64,000 bases of DNA from an uncultured Eubacteriales bacterium. GTDB taxonomy: Bacteria > Bacillota > Clostridia > Lachnospirales > Lachnospiraceae. The notes beneath the pieces were generated by a model, which was not told the origin of the DNA, searched no databases, and was given only the letters and a program-made list of their open reading frames with translations. The stretch's first letter is position 1. The number at the start of each line of letters is the position of its first letter. The DNA lies in contig CASFID010000036.1 in the NCBI GenBank assembly GCA_949294665.1, positions 18,485 to 82,484 of the forward strand, read 5' to 3'. Shown here piece by piece: positions 26,351-35,134 of the stretch. A program made the position numbers and the translations under genes.

Positions 26351-27677
26351 TTTCTATTCTGTTTTCCTCTGCATAAGGTGTGATCTTGTCGACCAGTTCT
26401 CCCCGGCCCCCTTTTTCGATCAGATAGGCCTTATCTCTCGGCATGAGCAGAACAGTCTCGGCCGTCCTGCTGGAACGCATTCCGATATACTCTGCTGTCT
26501 CGATGTCCTGTCCTCCCAGATACAGGATATGATCACAGTTGTTCAGTATCGTAGCGGCTTCTGCTTTTGAATACAGAGAGTAGAGCTGTGTTATATTCTG
26601 CAGGATCACGCTGACGGAGATATTGCGCGAACGTATCACGGATATCAGTTTATCGAAGTTTTCTATATAAGCATTCGCAGCGAAATCGTCCATGATAAAC
26701 CGGATCGGTATCCGGAGCCGCCCCGTCGGCCGTATGTGGTCCGCATCTTCGCAGAGTATCTGCATTGCCTGTGTATAGAACAGGTTGACCAGTTCATCCG
26801 CGTATCGGTTCGTATCACTGATATTCAGGAACACAGCGCTCTTCTCCCGGCCGATCTTGTGCAGGTTCAAAAGCTTTTCTCTGTCCTCACTGCTGAACAT
26901 CGGAATGACCTCATCAAAGTCAAAGGGCTGAAGCGCCTCGGATACAAACTGCTGGACACATGCCCATGTCCTGTCCGCGTCATAGACTCCGCAGAACATT
27001 TTGTATTTCCTTGCCGCAAAGGACTCCGGATTATCATCGCACCACTGTTCGATCGCCTTTCTTCCCGACGGAACGCTCAACTGGCGGAAAATATCTACGA
27101 CGGAAAGCATATTATGCTCTTCCGGGACCAGCGCTTCCAGCGTAAAGCCGACCATAAAGGCGATCACCGTCTGCGCAGTCTGCCGCCAGAACGGATCTCT
27201 GTCATCCTGTCTGACAGGGCACAGAAGATGCGCCATGGATACAATATCTCTCGTATTGTATGCGCTTCCATTCTTTTTCTCGTTTTGCTTCCTGTTCGGT
27301 TTTTTCCGAATGTATTCCAATGGGTTATATCCCACAGAATATTCCGGATTGATGAAATCAAGCAGGTATACTTTATACCCGGCGGCCGCGAGATCTTTTC
27401 CAAGCCTGTTATAAAGCTGGCCTTTCGTGTCAGTGATGACCATGCTGCCATGACCGCGCCGGATATTGGGGATTACATATCCCCCGGTCTTACCGCTTCC
27501 GGAACAGCCGATGATAAGATCGTTGTTATTCATCCCGGAGCTGATATCATCATCGCTTACATAGTGGCCGGCGGCCAGGCGCCGTCCTTTTTTCATCGAC
27601 TCCGAACGGGATCCAGGCTGTTTCCCGGTTAATACGCTCAGTTTCATCTTTGTGGAGTTCTTAGTCAAATTATTCAT
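26331..27677 (-). CDS. VirD4/TraG-like ATPase without membrane domain
   Basis: A 448-residue protein of the type IV coupling protein superfamily: Walker A GCSGSGKTG (about 58-66), VITDTKGQLY, a DPFWRQTAQT block typical of VirD4/TcpA ATPases, Walker B RFIMDDFAANAYIENFDK and a motif III region SVILQNITQLYSLY. No N-terminal transmembrane helices are present, unlike conjugative coupling proteins of roughly 600 residues. No relaxase, mating-pair or integrase gene is nearby, so a conjugation role is unlikely. It is the last gene of the unit headed by the 128-residue protein and follows clpP by 72 bp. The best-placed ribosome site is distant, so the start is uncertain. Confidence 0.85.
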   Translation of the reverse strand: MNNLTKNSTKMKLSVLTGKQPGSRSESMKKGRRLAAGHYVSDDDISSGMNNNDLIIGCSGSGKTGGYVIPNIRRGHGSMVITDTKGQLYNRLGKDLAAAGYKVYLLDFINPEYSVGYNPLEYIRKKPNRKQNEKKNGSAYNTRDIVSMAHLLCPVRQDDRDPFWRQTAQTVIAFMVGFTLEALVPEEHNMLSVVDIFRQLSVPSGRKAIEQWCDDNPESFAARKYKMFCGVYDADRTWACVQQFVSEALQPFDFDEVIPMFSSEDREKLLNLHKIGREKSAVFLNISDTNRYADELVNLFYTQAMQILCEDADHIRPTGRLRIPIRFIMDDFAANAYIENFDKLISVIRSRNISVSVILQNITQLYSLYSKAEAATILNNCDHILYLGGQDIETAEYIGMRSSRTAETVLLMPRDKAYLIEKGGRGELVDKITPYAEENRIERERDKS

Positions 27678-27749
27678 AGCTGTTCTAATTCTAATTCCTT
27701 TCTGTGAGTGAAATTGACTGTGAAATGTGACGTTGACTGTACTGTTCGA

Positions 27750-28382
27750 TCAAAATGTGGACACGCCGCCCTTCCCTTTGTGGGATCCGTCTGTACAGAG
27801 GGATTGAGAGCCCTCCAGGATCTGTGTCGCCAGTCCTTCTCTGAGGGCCTGTCCGGCATTAAAATATGTATCCTTCTTTGTAAGTTTCAGCACATGCTTT
27901 CTGGACATACCGGTCCTTGAGACGATCACGCCGGCAAGGATATTCCGCAGCTCCATCAGCCTGTCAAGCTGTTCCTGCATCTCAAGAGGCTTCTGAGTTC
28001 CGCTGCCTCCAAGATACGGATCGTGGATCATGATCCTCGAATGAGGCAGGATCATTCGTTCCTCGCCTGCCAGGAACAGGATCGCTCCCATACTGGCTGC
28101 CTGACCAATGCAGACGGTATTTACCTGCGACTGCATCACGCCGATATAGTCGTATATCGCCATACCGCTCATAACGCTTCCTCCCGGACTGCTGATATAC
28201 AGAGTGACAGGCTCCGAAGACCTGCCGTCCAGATACATCAGCTGGCTGATGATCTCCGCTGCGGATTCCTCATTGATCTCTCCTGCCAGAAAGATCTCCC
28301 TGTTTCTGAGCATGGAATCCTGTATTGTAAACGACTGTATCCCCTTGGATGTTTCTTCAATAATATTAGGTGCAGCGAGCAT
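27750..28382 (-). CDS. ClpP-family serine protease (accessory copy)
   Basis: A 210-residue ClpP. The catalytic Ser lies in GQAASMGAI, the His in HSRIMIHDP and the Asp in KKDTYFNAGQAL, so the triad is complete. It is somewhat longer and more divergent than housekeeping ClpP, ending in a short Gly/Lys-rich tail. The ATG follows AAAGGAGGG. It is embedded between an unrecognised protein and a VirD4-like ATPase rather than beside clpX or tig, and a ClpX-like unfoldase gene lies 9 kb upstream in the same block, which suggests an accessory protease dedicated to this locus. Confidence 0.9.
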   Translation of the reverse strand: MLAAPNIIEETSKGIQSFTIQDSMLRNREIFLAGEINEESAAEIISQLMYLDGRSSEPVTLYISSPGGSVMSGMAIYDYIGVMQSQVNTVCIGQAASMGAILFLAGEERMILPHSRIMIHDPYLGGSGTQKPLEMQEQLDRLMELRNILAGVIVSRTGMSRKHVLKLTKKDTYFNAGQALREGLATQILEGSQSLCTDGSHKGKGGVSTF

Positions 28383-28416
28383 GTATAATGCCCTCCTTTC
28401 TTTTACAACAAATTTT

Positions 28417-28968
28417 CTAATTATCTGTGTCCATATCCGCGTCCGGCTGATTGTCCGCCTGACTGCAGGAACACATTTTTGCTACAACGGATTCACGGCT
28501 TAATCTGTACTTGTCCAGCATCGGCTGAAAAGTATCTATGAAGAAGAGCTTTGCCAGTCTTTTCCCTTTGCTTATATCCTGCATATGCTGCTTCTCGTCT
28601 ATGGCTTCAGACTTCTTCGATTCCATACAGTTTCCGTTAATATAGCGCAGGAACTGGCCGATCGTCATGCGTTCGGCCCCCGGAACGGACAGCGTGATCA
28701 TCGAATATATCCTCTTATATCTGGCCGCTCTTTCCGGATCTTTCCCCTTGTTTGTCGCCAGGCACTCTTTGAACATCACAGTGTAGAATTTCTTCAGACT
28801 GATATTCAAAAACAGCGCGGGAACATGTTCCTCCTTCCCGTCGTCTGTACTCCCGAAGATAATATCAGTCAGTACCCGGCTGGCTTCCTCCCGGCTTCGC
28901 ACATGCCTCTCTTTGTACAAACGTGAAGCTGTGTTTTCAGACAATGTTTTTAACGATAACTTTTGCAT
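28417..28968 (-). CDS. Unrecognised protein of the clpP-virD4 unit
   Basis: A 183-residue protein, predicted helical and soluble, with a positively charged first third (TASRLYKERHVRSREEASRVL) and an acidic end (QADNQPDADMDTDN). The ATG at 28968 is chosen because AAAGGAG precedes it by 8 bases; the overlapping upstream ATG at the previous stop lacks one. It lies 34 bp before clpP. I cannot assign a family. The position in a four-gene unit with ClpP suggests an adaptor or substrate, which is inference from context only. Confidence 0.7.
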   Translation of the reverse strand: MQKLSLKTLSENTASRLYKERHVRSREEASRVLTDIIFGSTDDGKEEHVPALFLNISLKKFYTVMFKECLATNKGKDPERAARYKRIYSMITLSVPGAERMTIGQFLRYINGNCMESKKSEAIDEKQHMQDISKGKRLAKLFFIDTFQPMLDKYRLSRESVVAKMCSCSQADNQPDADMDTDN

Positions 28969-28988
28969 TGCAGATCTCCTTTCTCTCA

Positions 28989-29375
28989 TTACATACTGCC
29001 GTCACTTTTCAGATAGCCTACATAGAGAGCCACATACTCTTTGAGAAGCACATCTATAAAGCCCTCTGTCTCCATCTGCTCTCGTCTCTTTGGAATATCC
29101 AGGTCTGCTCTGAGCAGTACCAGAGATTCCGCGTAGCTGAGTTCAGCGATACTCGTACTGCATTTTTCAGGTATCAGCCCGTCTTTGCGGTAAAGGTCAT
29201 CTGGATAGGAAGCGGCTGTAAATCCGGATTCATTCCAACTGGGATGATAGACTTTGCAGAAAGGCATATCCAGCAGGTCTTTTGTAAGTCTCAGGATTGT
29301 TTCCTCATCCTCTATAAATGCAAATGAATGATTATTCCGGAATGTCCTCAGACTGATCTTTTCTCCTTTATACAC
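28989..29375 (-). CDS. Unrecognised small protein, first gene of the clpP-virD4 unit
   Basis: A 128-residue soluble protein starting at GTG 29375 with AAAGGAGG about 12 bases before it. It mixes beta-like segments (HSFAFIEDEETILRLTKDLL) with helices near the C-terminus (YAESLVLLRADLDIPKRREQ). No known motif is seen. It ends 21 bp before the next gene start. Function unknown. Confidence 0.65.
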   Translation of the reverse strand: MYKGEKISLRTFRNNHSFAFIEDEETILRLTKDLLDMPFCKVYHPSWNESGFTAASYPDDLYRKDGLIPEKCSTSIAELSYAESLVLLRADLDIPKRREQMETEGFIDVLLKEYVALYVGYLKSDGSM

Positions 29376-29665
29376 AGCGGGGACACACCTCCTTTCTCCG
29401 TAACGTAATGAACTTAATTTTGTAACTTAATGTACATATATAGTCAGTATTATGTCTGACTCATAATATCTCCCGGGGAGCGCAGCTCCCTTTTACTTTT
29501 TTGTTGTGTTTTGTTTTTTGTTGTGGGTAAATCTGATAATCTTGATTTTTTGCAGAAAAAATCCCTGCCCTTTCTGAAAAGGACAGGGATAGAAGATTTA
29601 TAGTATTTAGAAATTTCCCTGAAATCACGCATAAATCGATATTATTTTTTCAAAAACGCTCATTT
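29376..29665. other. Intergenic region between the two halves of the ClpP/McrBC block
   Basis: This 290-bp gap contains the terminator after the RecQ-like gene (29560-29592), a short GGGAGCGCAGCTCCC hairpin at 29474-29488, and AT-rich sequence before the 128-residue gene where its promoter must lie. No gene is seen. Confidence 0.6.
29560..29592 (-). terminator. Rho-independent terminator after the RecQ-like gene
   Basis: TCCCTGTCCTTTT and AAAGGGCAGGGA pair with one mismatch, then TTTTTTCTG on the minus strand. It separates the ClpX-McrBC-RecQ transcript from the ClpP-VirD4 transcript. Confidence 0.8.
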
Positions 29666-31888
29666 TTAAAGAAAGAATTGAATACCCAGACTGATATTCC
29701 CTTCCTCCCCTCCTGTGTACTCATCTTCATAGAACTTGTATCCGCTGGCACCGTACATCCGGCGCCGCATATAATACTCCAGGATCGTGCAGATCTTTTT
29801 CTCCAGAGCTTCCCGCTTTCTTTTCTTCCTGTAAAGATCATCCGGAAATTCCAGTCCCAGGATCTCATACATGCCCGGCTGTTCTCTTTCTCCCTGCTGC
29901 AGACGGATCCTCGGCTTCCATCCCATCTTCTCCTGAGTGCAGTGTCTTACGATCAGCCGGATCCGCCGCGCCAGGAAATGACGGAGTTTCAGATTCTCTA
30001 TAGAGTTCGGCATCTTGACCGCTTTCTCATTCCTGACAGAGAGCCAGCTCCCCGGGATCTTATAGAACTGGCTGTCTGTCAGCTCTGCATACCGGTAAAG
30101 CGGAGGCGTGTCCGTGATCCTGTATCCGTTCTTTCCCTCTTTCCTGATCGGAAGAAAGGGCCCTCTTAATTCCGTCTGCTCTTTCTCATCCGCGAAGATC
30201 GATCCGAACGGTCCCCGTTTCCTGTTGATATAGATCTCCGTAAGGGCCATACGTTCCAGACTCTGCGCAAACATCGTGCGTTTATCCTGCTTTTCCTCTC
30301 CTGCAGCACCTCGCTCCGGTTTCAATGTCGCGGACGGATCCCCTGACAGGAGCTCCAGGATATTTTTGATATATATCTTGGTCTTTCCGAGAAAATACAG
30401 AGTATAAACCGCATCCGCAACCATCATGTCAAAATAGTCAAGCCTGTTGCTCAGGCAGAATGTGTGCACGAGCGGAGCGCCGTTTTTCCTGTCTATCCTT
30501 ATTTCTTCGTTCACACCCGGGACATAGCATCCTTTCCGTATCTGCTGCGCCATCTTGGTTTCATTCGTGTACAGTTCCCGGATATCCCGCTGCTTTTCCC
30601 GGATTGACTGACGGATTCGTACGCCTTCTTCCAGCAGTTCCCTTTCTGTCTCATTTTCTCCGGGATATCCGCTGAGATGGTCTGACACTCTCTCCTGGAG
30701 CGTACCGGAATCTGCGCCCGCCCCCTCCCTTGCATATTCTGCCATTGCCCGAAAGCGCTTCATCCCCGCCCGAAAAAGAAAATCTGCCGCTTCACTGTCC
30801 AGTCTCTGCAGACTTTCTGTTCTTTTCTGGCCGAGCATCTTCCGGAACAGATCCTCATCCTGAGGCGCATAATACAGAATACACTCTGTACTTTTTCCAT
30901 CCCGGCCGGCGCGGCCGATCTCCTGCCAGTAACTCTCCAGATCTTTCGCCATATGGAAATGGATCACATATCTGATATCTTCCTTGTTTACTCCCATGCC
31001 AAAAGCATTCGTCGCCACCATGACTTTTTTCTGGCCGGACATAAAGGCCTGCATATTCTCTTTTCTGTCGTCCGCCGAAAGTTTGCCGTGATATCTCGCC
31101 GCCGGACACGCTCTGTCATTCAGACATTGATACAGATCGTCAACTGTCTCTGTAGTCGCGCAGTATATGATCCCGGCCTGATCCGCATGGTTCTTCAGAT
31201 ACCGGTACAGATGTTGACGCTTCCTGCCGTCCGTCTTATAACTTCGGACCGAAAGGCGGAGATTCTCCCGACGATGCCCGGTATCGACGCAGAATATATC
31301 AGTAAGGCCCAGAGTCTCCCTCACATCATCCTTCACATACATCGACGCCGTGGCCGTAAATGCTGCGATGGCCGGCCGTTTCCCCACCTGGTCAAGAAAC
31401 TCCTGTATCCTCAGATAATCCGGGCGGAAATCATAGCCCCACAGAGAAATGCAGTGAGCCTCGTCCACAACAAGAAGAGAGAGATCCTCCCGTCTTGCAA
31501 AACGTATAAATTCCAGAGACGCCAGACGCTCCGGAGAAACATAGAGCAGTTTGCACTTTCCGGCATCCACTGCCTGCATGATCCGCTGGCGCTCTCTGGA
31601 TGTGACCGCACTGTTCAGACACGCAGCGCATATCCCGTCTTCCCTCAGATGCCCGACCTGATCCTGCATAAGCGCGATCAGGGGCGATACGACCAGTGTG
31701 ATTCCCGGAAGTTTCATAGCGGGATACTGATAACAGACGGATTTTCCGCTTCCTGTAGGCATGACCGCAAACACATCCCGTCCGGATAAAACTGCCCGGA
31801 TCACCGCCTCCTGCCCTTCCCTGAAACTCTGAAACCAGGGGAAATATGCTCTTATATCTTCCAGCAGACTATCTCTTTTGTGCTCCAC
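29666..31888 (-). CDS. RecQ-like DEAH-box DNA helicase with atypical C-terminus
   Basis: A 740-residue protein. Residues 1-340 contain a complete RecQ helicase core: FREGQEAVIRAVLSGRDVF, MPTGSGKSVCYQYPA (motif I), VDEAHCISLWGYDFRPDY (II and the aromatic-rich loop), FTATAS, and VATNAFGMGVNKEDIRYVIH with HQ-type HFHMAKDLESYWQEIGRAGRDG. The four-cysteine zinc module and HRDC domain of standard RecQ cannot be found; instead about 350 residues of unfamiliar sequence follow. The start is GTG 31888 behind GGGAGGTG. It is the last gene of the ClpX-McrBC unit, so a role in the same pathway is likely. Confidence 0.88.
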   Translation of the reverse strand: MEHKRDSLLEDIRAYFPWFQSFREGQEAVIRAVLSGRDVFAVMPTGSGKSVCYQYPAMKLPGITLVVSPLIALMQDQVGHLREDGICAACLNSAVTSRERQRIMQAVDAGKCKLLYVSPERLASLEFIRFARREDLSLLVVDEAHCISLWGYDFRPDYLRIQEFLDQVGKRPAIAAFTATASMYVKDDVRETLGLTDIFCVDTGHRRENLRLSVRSYKTDGRKRQHLYRYLKNHADQAGIIYCATTETVDDLYQCLNDRACPAARYHGKLSADDRKENMQAFMSGQKKVMVATNAFGMGVNKEDIRYVIHFHMAKDLESYWQEIGRAGRDGKSTECILYYAPQDEDLFRKMLGQKRTESLQRLDSEAADFLFRAGMKRFRAMAEYAREGAGADSGTLQERVSDHLSGYPGENETERELLEEGVRIRQSIREKQRDIRELYTNETKMAQQIRKGCYVPGVNEEIRIDRKNGAPLVHTFCLSNRLDYFDMMVADAVYTLYFLGKTKIYIKNILELLSGDPSATLKPERGAAGEEKQDKRTMFAQSLERMALTEIYINRKRGPFGSIFADEKEQTELRGPFLPIRKEGKNGYRITDTPPLYRYAELTDSQFYKIPGSWLSVRNEKAVKMPNSIENLKLRHFLARRIRLIVRHCTQEKMGWKPRIRLQQGEREQPGMYEILGLEFPDDLYRKKRKREALEKKICTILEYYMRRRMYGASGYKFYEDEYTGGEEGNISLGIQFFL

Positions 31889-31936
31889 GCTCTCACCTCC
31901 CGGTCATTTCTGTTTCTGACGCCGGCATACAGATGA

Positions 31937-33127
31937 TCAGATCCATTTTTTCTGCTTCCTGATATCAGGGGACAGATAGTCGTGAACGATCTTATCCAAC
32001 TGATCACATATCTCTCCAAAATCTGTATTCAGATCCAGAGTATCCAGCCCGATCGTGCTGCCGGTCAGATCGTATCTTATGTCTGACGGAACACTTTCCT
32101 CATCCGTTTTGGCATATAGGAGCATTCCGCTCACTTCGCCGCATTTCCCGGATCTTATTTCCATCTCCTCTTTGTTTTTCACATAGGCGAATATCTGATA
32201 AATATTATCCTCATCAATGCACGGCTTATCGTTTTTGTACGTTGTTTCCCTGTCAATATCGTCTCTATTATCTTTTTCGATCCCGCGATAATACTTGGTG
32301 TCGATGATCAGTATTTTTCTGATGTCCTCCCTGTCGCAGGTCAGTGTGATATCCGTATGCATCCTCGGCAGCCTCCATGCCGCATCTCCGTTTTTCTTCA
32401 TATCGCCCTGCCATTCCATCCACTCATCATCAACAGAGAAGCCATAAGTTGCCTCATACTCCTTCCTGTAATAATTCCGTACAAAGGCCTCGTACACTTT
32501 ACTCATCTTCTTCTGCCAGTATTTCTCAGCCTCCTTTAGAGATGGCAGGCTGAAAGCGCCCCGCTTTATTGTCGGGAGTTCGATCCCATCAAGGATAAAT
32601 CTGCACAATTCGAGCAGCAGCCGGTAATTCCGATTGTTTCTGTCATAGCGGATACGATTCCAGCGGATCGTATTCGGATCGATACGGTCCACATTTTCAA
32701 AATACATCATTTTCTGCTTCAGCCTGCTCTTATACCTCCTGTCCACTTCCGGTCGTTTCAGAAACAGGAAAGCAGTTGTCTTGATGATCTGATTGAAAAG
32801 ATTATTTTCCGAATACTCATCTACCTCACAGGTCACTGTATATCGTCTCTGGATCCGGCTGCGGACTGTTCCGGGCATATCCAGTTTTCCCCGCAGCACT
32901 GTCATCTCTTCCGTACGGCTCCGATATTCCCTGTGGAGCCCCCGTCTCAGCTGGAATGAGATCCTCTGTTCCAGCGCCGAGGCAAACATATCATAAATAT
33001 TCTTAAAGTCCGCTTCCCTCTCCACACTTTTAAACTCCGACAAGGTCAGAGCGTCACAGGCATAGGCCAGCATGTAATAGATGTTTTTTATCCAGATCTT
33101 AGCTATTTTCTTCTTTGTTGAACACAT
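31937..33127 (-). CDS. McrC-like nuclease subunit
   Basis: About 396 residues. The N-terminus IKNIYYMLAYACDAL is the signature of McrC/LlaJI-type subunits. The C-terminal PD-(D/E)xK nuclease shows HTDITLT, then ILIIDTKYY and NIYQIFAYV, which supply the acidic residues and catalytic Lys. With McrB it should form a GTP-driven restriction complex on modified or specific DNA. It overlaps mcrB by 29 bp if ATG 33127 is used; the frame is open further upstream inside mcrB and the family start might also lie slightly downstream, so the start is uncertain. Confidence 0.85.
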   Translation of the reverse strand: MCSTKKKIAKIWIKNIYYMLAYACDALTLSEFKSVEREADFKNIYDMFASALEQRISFQLRRGLHREYRSRTEEMTVLRGKLDMPGTVRSRIQRRYTVTCEVDEYSENNLFNQIIKTTAFLFLKRPEVDRRYKSRLKQKMMYFENVDRIDPNTIRWNRIRYDRNNRNYRLLLELCRFILDGIELPTIKRGAFSLPSLKEAEKYWQKKMSKVYEAFVRNYYRKEYEATYGFSVDDEWMEWQGDMKKNGDAAWRLPRMHTDITLTCDREDIRKILIIDTKYYRGIEKDNRDDIDRETTYKNDKPCIDEDNIYQIFAYVKNKEEMEIRSGKCGEVSGMLLYAKTDEESVPSDIRYDLTGSTIGLDTLDLNTDFGEICDQLDKIVHDYLSPDIRKQKKWI

Positions 33128-35087
33128 CTTCAAATCTGTCTTTCCATATCTTGAATCTGTTATCCCCTTCATCATCGATCCAGTACTCTTTCAGCATGGG
33201 GAAAATGTCATACTTTAATATCGAGCGGATCCATCCGTCCGTACATTTCTCAGGCGTACAGTCGCAAAAATAACTGTGTCCGATGCAGAATCCTGCTCCC
33301 AGCAGCGGATCCTTTCTGATCTTATCATTTAACTTTTTCAGTTCTTTGATCACGCCGTTAAAGTGCTCGTTTGCCAGACTCTGCGCATATTTTTTAAATC
33401 CCTCCGAATCAAATCCCGGTTCAACGTCAAAAAAGCTGAATCTTCTCCTCAGAGCATAATCGAGCATGGCCAGGCTCCGGTCCGCCGTGTTCATCATCCC
33501 TATAATATACAGATTTTCCGGAACGGAGAATTCCTCACCGGTATAGCCCAGCGTGATCTTCTCTCCACGATACTCCTTCTCGATCAGCATGAGAAGCTCC
33601 CCGAATATCTTGCTGATATCGCCGCGGTTGATCTCATCGATAATAAAGAAATACTTATGTTCGGAATCGCCTGCGGCTTTTTTGCAGAACTTGTAAAATA
33701 TGCCTTCTCTAAGCTCAAAACCATCTCCATCCGGCCTGTATCCCATCACAAAGTCCTCATATGTATAATTCTGATGGAACTGGACGAACTGGATCCGTTC
33801 GTCATCTTTCCATCCTGTCATAGAATAGGCAAGCCTTTTGGCCATAAAAGTTTTCCCTACCCCGGGCGGTCCCTGGAGGATAATATTCATTTTCCTTTCC
33901 AGCAGATTTTTTAACTCATCATACTTTTCTGATGCACTGTTTTCCCGGCCGCCATCGCCAATATATATTTTTGAAAGGAAATTGTCTTTTGTATATTTAT
34001 TTTTCAAAGCATAGATCGCTCTGGCCAGTGAGTCTCTCAGCCTGTAAGTGACTTCACCGTCGTTATCTCTTTCAACGTACAGCACCAACTGGATTCCGGA
34101 CTCGCCCTTCTGCCTGGGAGCCGGACTGCCGGCTTTGTGCACGAGCCGCCACATAAGTGATCCTCCCGCAGTGAAAATATTTGTGTTGTTATTAGATTGT
34201 CTTTGATACTCTCTTGTAAGTCCGCCGAACTCCCTGCGCTGCCATTCTTCCCTGCCATGCAGATACATCAGTACATTTATATTATCCTGTGTAAACACAT
34301 CTTCGTCTTCCATTACCCGCAGCCAGTCATCCACAGACAAACTGTCAAAAAAGCGTTTCGTTATCTCGATCTTATCTTCCGAATCCGTAGCATACATGCT
34401 CAATGCTGATACGATATCCGCGGTAAGAATGCGCCGCTCCCTGTCATATTTCCCATAGTCTTCCTGCTTTTCAAGCAATTCGGTCAATTCTTTGTCTCCG
34501 ATGATCTCTTCCCTGATCTCATCATACAGCCGGTAACAGTTTTTTATATTTTCTCTGTCCGCTCCGACCTTGAAACAATACTTTTTCCCAAGCACTTCCG
34601 AAACTGTCTGCGCCTCCCAGAATCTGTAGATATAATACTTTTCCGGGCAATATAGCCACAGATAAATACTGGCTGCTGTCTCTGACGTATAATTCTTGTC
34701 GGACCAGAAATCATCTCCGGGGAAAGTGAGGAAATGACGCATATCTTTCTGAAATCCTTCGATCCGATCCCACATATCATAAGTTTCATCAAACAATCGC
34801 TCAAATACTGTCTTCGCTCTCCCGGGAACATTTCTGATAAACCTCAGTACATTTGTAAAATAATCTTTATTTGTATCCGTCATCTCTGATAAGGCTTCCA
34901 CTTTTCCCGGATCTTCCTTTAATTTATCCAAGAATCCGGAAACATCCGTCTTCCCGTCCTTTTGGAAAAATTTTATGCAGTCCAGTCTGAACTGAATATT
35001 TTTCCAGTGTCCTGCAGCTGTTGAATCATTTTCCAGTTCATCTCTCAGCTCTCTTTTGTATCGCTCCAACGCTTCGTATATCCGCAT
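33099..35087 (-). CDS. McrB-like GTP-dependent AAA+ restriction motor
   Basis: A 662-residue protein. The C-terminal AAA+ domain has Walker A LQGPPGVGKTF, Walker B YFFIIDEINRGD and the McrB-specific MNTADRS motif used for GTP recognition. The N-terminal 380 residues contain an alpha-rich region followed by a segment resembling a specificity domain (QLVLYVERDNDGEVTYRL), which should recognise the DNA target; it is not one I can name. It pairs with the overlapping mcrC gene. The protein is intact. Its unusual operon partners are discussed under findings. Confidence 0.9.
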   Translation of the reverse strand: MRIYEALERYKRELRDELENDSTAAGHWKNIQFRLDCIKFFQKDGKTDVSGFLDKLKEDPGKVEALSEMTDTNKDYFTNVLRFIRNVPGRAKTVFERLFDETYDMWDRIEGFQKDMRHFLTFPGDDFWSDKNYTSETAASIYLWLYCPEKYYIYRFWEAQTVSEVLGKKYCFKVGADRENIKNCYRLYDEIREEIIGDKELTELLEKQEDYGKYDRERRILTADIVSALSMYATDSEDKIEITKRFFDSLSVDDWLRVMEDEDVFTQDNINVLMYLHGREEWQRREFGGLTREYQRQSNNNTNIFTAGGSLMWRLVHKAGSPAPRQKGESGIQLVLYVERDNDGEVTYRLRDSLARAIYALKNKYTKDNFLSKIYIGDGGRENSASEKYDELKNLLERKMNIILQGPPGVGKTFMAKRLAYSMTGWKDDERIQFVQFHQNYTYEDFVMGYRPDGDGFELREGIFYKFCKKAAGDSEHKYFFIIDEINRGDISKIFGELLMLIEKEYRGEKITLGYTGEEFSVPENLYIIGMMNTADRSLAMLDYALRRRFSFFDVEPGFDSEGFKKYAQSLANEHFNGVIKELKKLNDKIRKDPLLGAGFCIGHSYFCDCTPEKCTDGWIRSILKYDIFPMLKEYWIDDEGDNRFKIWKDRFEDVFNKEENS

Positions 35088-35134
35088 TTATCTGTCCTCC
35101 ATATTATCTGTCCGTTCAGTGCAGACGCTCAGAC

